DNA of 64,000 bases from Kalmanozyma brasiliensis GHG001 (taxonomy: Eukaryota; Basidiomycota; Ustilaginomycetes; Ustilaginales). The notes below the pieces were generated by a model, which was not told where the DNA came from, ran no database searches, and saw only the letters and a list, made by a program, of their open reading frames with translations. A program made the position numbers and the translations under genes. The stretch's first letter is position 1. Each line of letters begins with the position of its first letter. Shown here piece after piece: positions 56,176 through 64,000 of the stretch. The stretch lies in assembly GCF_000497045.1 (NCBI RefSeq), contig NW_015961955.1, positions 62,001-126,000 of the forward strand. The letters run 5' to 3'.

Positions 56176-59100
56176 TCACTGCATCGAAAGCGCCGTCCTG
56201 TCACTTCCCTCCAGCAGCTGTCCAAACAAACCACCAGCCGACTCCTCGCTGCGCATCTGGAGCATATAAATGATCCCCGTCCTGTTTCCCTGGTCGCTCA
56301 GCTCCACCGCCACACCCACCTTGCCCACCCTCTCGACGCCGTCCGTCAGCACAATGGTCGAGACGAGCGTCTTGCGGTCGTTCTCCACCACCAGCTGCTT
56401 GATGTCGTCCGGCAAGATGTGGTACAGCTTCAGCCTCGCATTGCCCAACGACTTCCACTGGGCGTGGCTCTGCTTGAGGAAGAGCTTGCATCGCATCTGC
56501 GCCGAGACGGTGCTGCGGAACGGACCCGATTTCTTGAGAACGGGAGACGATGGTGGCGACACGTCGGTGCCTCGTTCGCCCTTGTCGCGACCTTCCTTCA
56601 TCATGGCCGAGGGAAGCTTGGGCGCCGACGAGCCGGTGCTTGAGACGGAGCGGCTGCGGAAGAACGATTTGGTGCCGCTGTCGCCTTCGTCCGAGGAGCG
56701 TGCACCGCCCGAAGAGCTCTTCGAGACTTGACGCAGATTAGGAGCGGACGGCTGCTTCATGAGATCGCGATTTCCCATGCCTTTTCCGTGTGGGATCGGC
56801 GGAGGGGGGCCTGGACCCCACGGCTGGCCACCCGGAGGCGGCGGTCGCCCCATTCCCATCTGTGGTGGTCTCGGTGCGCCGTTCATGAAAGGAGGCATCG
56901 GTCCGCCAGGTCCCATTCCAGGCGGAGGTCCTGATCCTGGCCCTGGCCCTGGTCCCATGCCTGGTCGACCGGGTCGGACGTGGACAGGACCAAAGCCGGG
57001 ACTGCCTGAGGGTGTGCCTCCACCGGACATCTGACCGGGCACGGGACCGGGCCCTCCTCGTGGGAACGGCATGGGTCCACCGGGTCCACCTGGCCCTCCA
57101 GGTCCTCCAGGTCCACGCATACCGCCGGGCGAGCGAGGCGGCATGTTGGGATCCCGCATCAGCGGCGGTCGTCCCATACTGCTGGGACCATTGGGACCAA
57201 AGCCACCGGGACCGTAGCGAGCAGGACCGAAAGCCGGACTCGTGTCGGGCGACAAGGTGCCGCTGCCAGGCGACATCATACCGGGATGCGGCATGGGCGG
57301 TCGCGGCGGCCCATTGAATCCGTTCGGACCCCCGCCGGGCCCAAAGGTCGAGGAGGCAGGCGATCGTGGCGAGAAGGCAGAGCCGCTGCCGAGATCCGGC
57401 GAGCCGTGTGCACCCACCTTGGGGAAGGACGCCACCGAGTTGAACGAAGTCTCTCTCGACAGCCCGGGGCCCATGACAGGCGAATGAAAGCCTTCCGGGC
57501 TGTGCGGCGGCGGAACGGTGTCCGCTGGCTCGTCGTGACCGTGCGTCGAAGAAGGCGTGATCGAGATGGCGGGCGAGAGACCGGGCGTGATGAGACTGGG
57601 CGGCGCTCCCAGGCCAGGCGAGACACCCGACACGGGACTACTGTTTCCCAACGGTCCGGGTGCAGGCAACGAGTTGCCCGCCGTCTTGACCTTGAGACCG
57701 AGGGTGGCAGCAAACTTTTGACAGTCCGCGAATTGCTCGAGCCATTCCTCCTTCGCCTCGCGAGAGTCGGTATGGACGATGAGCTGCTCCTTCTTGAGGA
57801 TGGTGATGGACAACACGTTGCCCTGACCGCCCATGTCGGCGACACGCAGATGCTTGCCTGCCAGAGGTGGGTACAGCAACCACATGTCGGGCCCCGCTCC
57901 ACCCTTGGAAAGCTCTGCCTTCTCGCTGGGGGACATGCGCTCGCAGACCAGGAACAGATCGGTGAGCAAAAAGATGTGCGCCCTGCGGATGGTGATCTCG
58001 GGGCCGCCGCTGGACGGAGTAAAGTGGATCATCACATCCGCCGACTTGCGCATGGAGCGCGTAAAAGGCAGGTTGGCGGGGCGCATCTGGAGCTGACACT
58101 TTTTGGGCTTCATGGTGAAAATGTCGAGCGTCTTGGACGTGTCGAGACGCTGTTCGAGCGACTCGATGGGCTGCGAGAGCGAATCGTTGCGTGCGTGCGA
58201 AGGGTCGGCGGCGTCAAAGGTCTGCGAGCCGCTCGTGTGCAGGCTGGCCACCTCGGAGTTGCCTCGAATCAAGTCGGGTCGCGATGGCGAGATGGTGAGG
58301 CCGTTCATCTGTGCCGTTGGCGCAGCGCCGGCCATGACCATGCCGCCGGGAGAGGGAGCTCGATCGGCAGCCGGAAACAGCGTCAACGAGGGAGCGGCAG
58401 AGCTGGGCGCAGAGCCGGTAGAGATATCGATGCTTGGCTCTGCGGCGGTGACGCGGGTGGGCGATGGTTTGTTCCCGAGAATCAGGACGGGTTGCGCGTT
58501 GGGCGATGGGTTCTCCGAGACGGACGTGGCGGAAGACACACGGTCGCGCGGAGAGGTGTCGCCAGTGACATTGCTTTCGGCGAAGGAGCTGTCTCGAGAT
58601 TCGCGCTCGGCGGTTTCGTCGAGGACCGACACGGTGAGTCTGCGCTTGGACTTGTCGACGAGATCGTCGAGCTTCTCGTTGGCGCCGACCAGGAGGCGAT
58701 GGTCGCTTCGGCCGGGCTGCGTGCTCTTGAGCAGTCGCGAGTAGAGCTTCTTGTAGTACTTCAGGCGGAGGTGCGGCAGCGCAAAAAGGCCGTCGAGTGT
58801 CCATGGCTCGGTCGGGTCTCGCTTTCGGTCGCTGAAGACGACGGGCTTTCCGTCGGCATCGGTGGCTCCCGAAACGTCTTCGAGCAGCTTGTGAAGGCGC
58901 GGATTCGATTGGACAGTGGGCCATGCATCGAAATCGGCGAGGAACGTGTCGCAGAAGCGCGAGTAGGGTGTCTCGAGGTCGTCGATCCACTTCATGAGCA
59001 AGTCGCCGAGCGCCTTGGGAGAGGACGGGTTGGGACCGATCTCGCGGAGCGCCTTGAGGAAGCTGCGGTTGGCACGGTAGATGGCTTCAATGTTGCGGAA

Positions 59101-60243
59101 CATGGTGTCGAGCTCGGGTGGTGGGAAATTGGAGCGAGACCACGCTGCCGCCACCTTTTTGATGATCTTGCTGAGTTCCGAGACGTAGGCGGCTTCGGTC
59201 TCGAGGAGGTCGACGAGCGGGTTCGTTTTCTTTGCTTTCTCCTTGTCGTGAGCGTCCTTTTGCCCGTCGTCTCCGTTTCCTCCTGCCCCGCCACTGCCAT
59301 CCTCTGCCCCGCTATTGCGCTGCGAGCCGCTGCGATCTGCGCCACCATTGCTTGCGCCGCTATTTCTGCCGGAGGGACCTTCGGTGCTGCCGCCCGAACC
59401 ACCGAAACTGCCACTTGAGGGCAGACCGGAGCTTGCGCTCTGGCTCAGATCGAGGCTGGTCGGGTTGGCTGCGGAGAGGGAGCGCAAAGAGGACGATGGC
59501 TGCATGCCACTGCTGCTGGTCGTGCCGGCAAGGGCATCGAGCAGTGCGGCATTCTTGCGAACACTGGCGTCGTCAGCCGGAAGTGCTGGAAGTGGTCTCG
59601 GTAAGGAAGAGGCTGATGCAGATCTGGGCACGGAGCTGCCAGAGGCGGAGGAGGAAGGTGCTGCGTTGCTGCTGAAAAGCGAATGCGGTATCGAGAAGGA
59701 GGTAGACATGCCGTTGCTCGAGCCAATGGGCGGAAGAAAGTCGATCGAGCCTGCTGTCGACATGGTGCTGAATATAGAAGCGACCGAAGGGCTTCGCGGA
59801 GGCGTTGCTTCGTCGCGGTGGGAGACTTGGTCCAACGACTCTGAGGATGCGTGAGTGCTGGTGTCGCTTCCGATTCGATCGTCGCTGAAGTCGCTCTCGC
59901 TGTCGACGTCGGGTCGATACTCGTTGGAGAGGCCGGATGGGATGCGACAGCCCGATCGATACTTTGCGCGATGCTCGGAGCTAGTGTTGGTCGGGCGATA
60001 TGCGCTGAGCCGGCTGAAAGAGCTTTGAGTCGGATATGCGCCTTCCGAGACGGTGCTGGCCTGAAGTTGGGCCGTGAGAGGAAGCGAGAAGCGCTGCTGG
60101 GTCAAAGGCTTTGAATCGGAATGCGCTGCGAGTGAAATGGGCCGTGACGCGTGAACAGGCTGTTGCGTGGTCCACGGCATCGTCGGCAGAGAGTGTCGAG
60201 GATCGTTGAAGGAGTAAGGGTTGGGATCATCGCGAGGCGGCAT
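56176..60243 (-). CDS. Large DH-PH Rho guanine-nucleotide exchange factor
   Basis: 1355 residues from the ATG at 60243 (MPPRDDPNPYSFND). The open frame extends further but only through an ATG-poor, Cys/Pro-rich leader. Residues 1-335 are disordered Ser-rich. DH domain at about 340-545: NPLVDLLETEAAYVSELSKII, NIEAIYRANRSFLKALREIG, TPYSRFCDTFLADFDAW and LPHLRLKYYKKLYSRLLKST. After a spacer, a PH-like domain at about 712-852 (CQLQMRPANLPFTRSMRKS, AHIFLLTDLFLVCERM, VLSITILKKEQLIVHTDS, EWLEQFADCQKF). Residues about 980-1157 are Gly/Pro-rich, collagen-like. The last 105 residues form a separate conserved-looking domain (CKLFLKQSHAQWKSLGNARLKLY, TGIIYMLQMRSEE), which looks PH/RanBD-like. It should activate a Rho/Cdc42 GTPase; which one is not visible. 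Confidence 0.85.
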   Translation of the reverse strand: MPPRDDPNPYSFNDPRHSLPTMPWTTQQPVHASRPISLAAHSDSKPLTQQRFSLPLTAQLQASTVSEGAYPTQSSFSRLSAYRPTNTSSEHRAKYRSGCRIPSGLSNEYRPDVDSESDFSDDRIGSDTSTHASSESLDQVSHRDEATPPRSPSVASIFSTMSTAGSIDFLPPIGSSNGMSTSFSIPHSLFSSNAAPSSSASGSSVPRSASASSLPRPLPALPADDASVRKNAALLDALAGTTSSSGMQPSSSLRSLSAANPTSLDLSQSASSGLPSSGSFGGSGGSTEGPSGRNSGASNGGADRSGSQRNSGAEDGSGGAGGNGDDGQKDAHDKEKAKKTNPLVDLLETEAAYVSELSKIIKKVAAAWSRSNFPPPELDTMFRNIEAIYRANRSFLKALREIGPNPSSPKALGDLLMKWIDDLETPYSRFCDTFLADFDAWPTVQSNPRLHKLLEDVSGATDADGKPVVFSDRKRDPTEPWTLDGLFALPHLRLKYYKKLYSRLLKSTQPGRSDHRLLVGANEKLDDLVDKSKRRLTVSVLDETAERESRDSSFAESNVTGDTSPRDRVSSATSVSENPSPNAQPVLILGNKPSPTRVTAAEPSIDISTGSAPSSAAPSLTLFPAADRAPSPGGMVMAGAAPTAQMNGLTISPSRPDLIRGNSEVASLHTSGSQTFDAADPSHARNDSLSQPIESLEQRLDTSKTLDIFTMKPKKCQLQMRPANLPFTRSMRKSADVMIHFTPSSGGPEITIRRAHIFLLTDLFLVCERMSPSEKAELSKGGAGPDMWLLYPPLAGKHLRVADMGGQGNVLSITILKKEQLIVHTDSREAKEEWLEQFADCQKFAATLGLKVKTAGNSLPAPGPLGNSSPVSGVSPGLGAPPSLITPGLSPAISITPSSTHGHDEPADTVPPPHSPEGFHSPVMGPGLSRETSFNSVASFPKVGAHGSPDLGSGSAFSPRSPASSTFGPGGGPNGFNGPPRPPMPHPGMMSPGSGTLSPDTSPAFGPARYGPGGFGPNGPSSMGRPPLMRDPNMPPRSPGGMRGPGGPGGPGGPGGPMPFPRGGPGPVPGQMSGGGTPSGSPGFGPVHVRPGRPGMGPGPGPGSGPPPGMGPGGPMPPFMNGAPRPPQMGMGRPPPPGGQPWGPGPPPPIPHGKGMGNRDLMKQPSAPNLRQVSKSSSGGARSSDEGDSGTKSFFRSRSVSSTGSSAPKLPSAMMKEGRDKGERGTDVSPPSSPVLKKSGPFRSTVSAQMRCKLFLKQSHAQWKSLGNARLKLYHILPDDIKQLVVENDRKTLVSTIVLTDGVERVGKVGVAVELSDQGNRTGIIYMLQMRSEESAGGLFGQLLEGSDRTALSMQ
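57015..57330 (-). repeat. Gly/Pro-rich collagen-like tract in the RhoGEF
   Basis: The coding sequence here consists of GPGG, GGPGGP and PMP triplet-like repeats, and similar text continues to about 56770. At DNA level it is an imperfect GGTCCACC/TGGCCCTCC repeat near 57070-57120. Length polymorphism is likely. Confidence 0.55.
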
Positions 60244-63019
60244 GGTGATGCGAGGCGGATTGAATTGGAGATGACGGTGTTGGTGTAGCGTGGCAGGCAC
60301 GGGAAGACAAGGATGGGGCATGTGAAGGAAGCAAGAGCAAGGCAAAGGTGGGTGTGTCAGTGGGGCGCAACAAGGAAAAAGCCAGTGGCCGGAGATGCGC
60401 AGCCATGCTCCGAAATGAAGCTGCGGGTACGTACATGATCGAGTGTCGCCTTTCGAGTCTGACCGCGAGGACGCTTTCTCAGTCGAGTTTTCAAGCTCGA
60501 GGGACTGCAGATGAAGGTTGCCGCGAAGGGACACGCCAAGGTGAGGCTTGACAAGAACCAGGCCGGTACGAATGCGCGTGGCAGAGATCGATGACGATGG
60601 TAGCAGCTAGCTTCCAGGTGTTGCCTCGTGCAAAGGATCTGATCGAGGAACGCGCGCCGAATAGATGGGTGAGAGTCGGATGATTCCTGGCCTTGTTTCC
60701 GATGTTGGATAGGGATGCTGGTTCGTCTAGGGAGCAGAGGGTCCTTGGTTGAGTTCCGAGGTCGATGCGAGCTGCTGGGAAGGTTGGTGAGCCGTGTCGC
60801 GTATGCCTTGCAGCGAATCGTAACGATGTGCTAGAATCCAGAGATTGATGCAGAGAGAAGGATAAGCTCAGCTTGATCCGACGATGCGACCAGGGTGTTG
60901 GCGATGGTGGTGATGGCGACGAACAGCGTTTCGAGAAGTCGACGACCAAGCCATTCCGGTTGGCATGCAAGCGAAGCGGCCAGATCGTCCCAAGTTTGAA
61001 AAGTGTGCGTGACTGACTGGCAGTCTAACTGGCTGACTGGCAGGGGCCGATTCAAAGTGGAAGATCCGATTGGCAGCAGGCGGCAGCAGCTCGGCTCAAT
61101 CGAAAACAACACACAACACTCAGGGCAGCTCTGGAACAGAAGGCTCGAGGTTGAAATTTCGCTTGCATGCCAGCCAGGCAGAAAGTGCAACAAAGGGCTG
61201 AGGCTGAAATTGGCACGCACACGCAAGCACGCACATGCCCACCCTCAGAGCAGCAGCAGCAGCAGCAAGGCCGAGGTGCGAAGGGACGCGCAGGGTTGGA
61301 TTTCGCGTTTTTCTTTTTCTTCTTTTTTTTTCGAAACACGGCCGTGGTGTGGGGGAAGCTTAGCAGGGCAGTCCATCGAGGGGTCCCTTTGATTTGTGTG
61401 TGATTGGCTGGCTGGCTGCTGTTTGTCGCGTTGGCTGCATTTGCTGCATGAAATTGCACTTAGCCTCGGCGCTACCAAACCTGAGACGCTGCGTAGGAGA
61501 GAGAGAGAGGGCTGCTTTGGCGTGCTTTGCCGTTCGATCCCTCGCAGATACAGTAGGGCCATATCGGGTTCGTTACGTCGCTATTCCCACGATGTGATCG
61601 TGATGGTGATGAATGCGATGACGGTGATCCCGATGGCGAGCACAGCTTCACGGGTGGGTTCCGAAGAGCGATCATTCTCTTTGCTTTCGGGCGTGCCGAT
61701 AATCTTGCCTTGCTGCGTTGAATGGATTGTGAGGGCGCAGAGGGCACTTTTTGTGAGTTACAATGCAAGCCAGTGCGGCGGATCTTCAACCCAGCTTTCC
61801 ATGCTTGCCCTGACGTCTTGAGCTGCCAAACGGGCCCCCTTGGGAACGCGTCGAAACCCTGTCGATCTAGCGGGTACCACACGGCGGACTCCTGCTTCAT
61901 GGCTTCTCGCCATTGTCTCGAGTTCAATGTCCTATGTGTACGGCTCACAACCAGTCGACTTGGCGCCTGGTCAAGACTCAGGCAGAGCCGAATAGCACCG
62001 ACAGACGGGCGATCGACTTGCAAAGAGGCAGGATCGACGAGTCGCATTTCCTCTCTTTTGTTCAGCCTCGGCACTTTGCAACCAGACGCGAGGCGCCAGT
62101 CCAAGGGCATAATTTGAAATCGAACCCCGTCTCGGTGTTGGTCTCAGCAGCGAGCAAACAAACACGCAACGCGCCCTGCTGTGGAACCAGTCGCTCCGCT
62201 GCCGTAGCAGCATCGAAAGACCGAGGCTGCTCGAGGGTCTGCCGTGATTGGCCCTCCGCGCCGGTCATCCCCTTCGCTGGTCGCAAGAACCCAATTCGCC
62301 TTCCCTCCTTCTCTTGGCCCGACGGAACAATGACTCAAAGGCAATGCAGAGAAAGGACAATGGAGGCTTCGAAAGTCGGCTTCCGGCTATGCATGGTGCG
62401 GAGTCGATCATTGCGAGTCCTCACTCCATCTCGCGAGTGTGAATTCCAAGCAGGCGCAGACAGACCAACCGAAGCCACCTTGTCGCCGGCATGTCTGTTT
62501 GTAGGCCCACACGACTCCTCGCATGGGCTTCATGCCAAGACGCCGTACATACACCGGCAATCAAACGTGATGACACGCGAACACCAGCGGGCTGACAGCG
62601 AATCACGGGTCGGATCGCCAGCGAGGTGAGTCTTGGCATCATCGATAGAGCGCCAGCATTTGGCCCTGGCGAGCGTCGATTTGAGGTCAGTGACAAGACG
62701 GAGCTGAATCAAGATCGACAGGGGTGCTCCCGATATGGGTCGCTTTTTGTGGTCGCTTTTTCTTGTGCCAATTCGTGTTTTGTTATTTTTGACAAGGAGA
62801 ATCCTAGATTCGAGCCGCAGCGTCTGAGGAAAAAGAAAAACACAAATGAATCAAAGGTCTAACACCTTAAGCCTTTCCTCGACGTGATCCTCATGCTGCT
62901 TCTCATACGACTTCAGAACACTTGCCAATGCCGAGATTGGTCTTTACCAGCTGCCCGCGGGCACAGCGACAATGCGTCTAGAATTGAATGTATTGCCCCG
63001 TCCTCCGCTCTACGGCCAT
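60244..63019. other. Long intergenic region upstream of the RhoGEF (2.8 kb)
   Basis: Largest gene-free stretch of the window. The left part is the RhoGEF leader and promoter, the right end the 3' flank of the HAD phosphatase. It holds an AGC microsatellite of six units near 61249-61267, a T-rich tract at about 61308-61332 and a TGACTGGCAG repeated twice near 61015-61045. Frames of up to 238 residues are Arg/Ser/Cys-rich, without family likeness. No RNA gene could be shown. Confidence 0.55.
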
Positions 63020-63878
63020 CTAGTAATCGAGCGCCTTCTCGCCCCGCAACTCGTTCAAATACCCCTCCAACTCCCAAGCACCGTTCCAGTACTTGATCCC
63101 AGCCTTGACGCCTCCCTCCTTTGCAATCCTGGTCTGCAACCCTCGGAACTTGCGCACGAAAGCCAGATCGCTCTTTCCGAGCCTCAATACGGGGCAGAAG
63201 TCGTTGCCGCCGTCGCCGACGTAGATGATCCTCTCGAAGGCGGCTCTGCCGCCGTGTCGCTCGAGGAACTCGTCGAGCTCCTTGCCCTTGCACATGTTGG
63301 CGCTGCATCCGACGGTGCAGCCGTGCTGCTGGGCGTCTGTCGCCAGCACCCGACGCTGGAGGATCAGTGCGCCGTCCGAGTTGAACGACGCAGGGTTGGT
63401 GACGATCTCGTCGAACAGGCTGTCGAGCTTGTGGTGCGCGAGGATGGTATCGATGTAGACGGTGTTGGAGTTGGAGAGGAGGAAGAAGGTGGTCTGACCG
63501 GCAGACTTGAGATTGGTGACGCCGCGCTTGACGCCCGGGTGGAAGGGAAGCGTTTGGAGCGCCCCGCGCACGTCGTCTGGCTTGAAACCTTCGGCGTGGA
63601 GCTTGACGAGCAGGGAGGCGCACAGATCGGTGAACTGCTCGGAACGCTTACGACGTTGCAGCTCAGCACGGAGAGGTGGACAGAGCACCTCGTGCACGTA
63701 GCGGTCCGTATCCTGGTCCACCAACGACCTGCATGACAGTCAAGGATCGAGAAGAAAGGTCAGTGAGAACGGTCAGAGCGACTACAGCGGGCGGGAAAGG
63801 GCGAACGCACCAGTCGAAATCAAACACGATGAGCTGCTTGCCCGAGATCGTCGGGAGCGGTGTTGGTGCCGTGTTCAT
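63020..63878 (-). CDS. PHOSPHO1/PHOSPHO2-type HAD phosphatase, one intron
   Basis: Exons 63878-63811 and 63728-63020, with an 82-nt intron (donor GTGCGT, acceptor ATGCAG). The splice falls inside a codon and restores FDFDW-SLVDQDTD, the HAD motif I DxDxS; 258 residues. Motif II is FLLSNSNTVYID, with a Lys in the later region (CKGKELDEFL), and motif III is YVGDGGNDFCPVL. The YVGDGGNDFCP text is characteristic of PHOSPHO1/2, which dephosphorylate phosphoethanolamine/phosphocholine or pyridoxal 5'-phosphate; fungal members are largely uncharacterised. A cytosolic enzyme, no signal. An ATG at 63947 could add 23 residues in frame (MGFAGAGLLPH); I prefer 63878 because the conserved strand starts 15 residues later. 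Confidence 0.84.
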
Positions 63879-64000
63879 CTTGACGTATGCTGCTTCTATC
63901 GAGAAGGGTATGGTGTGAGGAAGCAGACCTGCGCCTGCAAACCCCATTCAAGAAGAAAGGTGCCAAACGCGTTGCCAGGGTGCGTGCACTTTTTTTCTGC

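Noticed and set aside
57286..59418. 710-codon plus-strand frame antisense to the RhoGEF
   Set aside because: Arg/Gly/Val-rich shadow of a GC-rich coding region; no motifs, and the minus strand has clear DH and PH domains.
60244..60534. N-terminal extension of the RhoGEF
   Set aside because: Starts with GTG and encodes Cys/His/Pro-rich text unlike the rest. ATG at 60243 preferred.
61913..62629. 238-codon plus-strand frame in the long gene-free stretch
   Set aside because: Composition like translated non-coding DNA (Cys, Arg, Ser, His), no domain, no signal peptide.
1..64000. tRNA, rRNA and transposon search by eye
   Set aside because: No cloverleaf with intact T-loop (GTTCRA) plus acceptor stem was found, no rRNA-like sequence, and no transposase, reverse transcriptase or terminal repeat set. 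A covariance-model scan would be needed to exclude short RNAs.

Overview
The window looks like nuclear chromosomal DNA from a basidiomycete fungus, most likely a smut (Ustilaginales). Reasons: compact, moderately GC-rich genes that mostly lack introns; the few introns are 76-101 nt with GTRNGT-type donors; a DASH-complex Dam1, fungal Iks1 kinase, Bcd1, Rrp3, Efr3 and Vps3844-type proteins; and secreted WSC and GH30 proteins. The species is inferred, not proven. I support 27 protein genes (one cut by the left edge), and no rRNA, tRNA, CRISPR array or transposon.

Layout. 0-11.8 kb: a muskelin homologue (minus strand, runs off the left end), a 912-residue disordered protein, a secreted GH30 glycosidase, and a small secreted cysteine-rich protein made of two tandem 68-residue copies. 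11.9-23.3 kb: housekeeping genes BET4 (Rab prenylation), CRD1 (cardiolipin synthase), ERO1 (ER disulfide formation), EFR3 (plasma-membrane PI4-kinase anchor) and a Vps3844-type membrane protein. 23.9-35.5 kb: IKS1-like kinase, a triple-WSC secreted protein, a Myb/SANT-like regulator, RRP3 and BCD1 (both ribosome biogenesis). 35.6-43.3 kb is the most unusual part. It holds two tandem paralogues built from an unrecognised repeated module, then a single reading frame that joins an EBP-type sterol-isomerase domain to the ALG11 mannosyltransferase, then an F-box/LRR-like protein. The ALG11 segment is bracketed by a 160-bp inverted repeat of about 94% identity that carries the last six codons (including the stop) of the fusion gene. 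43.7-63.9 kb: DAM1, an MLRQ/NDUFA4-like mitochondrial protein, an EFM6-like lysine methyltransferase, an aberrant Rab4-like GTPase, ADA2, MLH1, a Dpb3/CHRAC1-like histone-fold protein, a large DH-PH RhoGEF and a PHOSPHO-type HAD phosphatase.

Functional links are those of a normal eukaryotic chromosome rather than an operon. The ER/glycosylation theme (ERO1, EBP-ALG11), the Rab theme (BET4 and a Rab) and the genome-maintenance pair MLH1/Dpb3-like on one divergent promoter are the notable neighbourhoods. Best candidates for something undescribed: (1) the modular tandem paralogues at 35670-38288, (2) the EBP-ALG11 fusion at 39138-41579, (3) the inverted repeat that would let the ALG11 segment flip without changing its protein, and (4) the duplicated-domain secreted cysteine-rich protein at 11107-11772. 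All names rest on motif recognition by eye; no database search was run.
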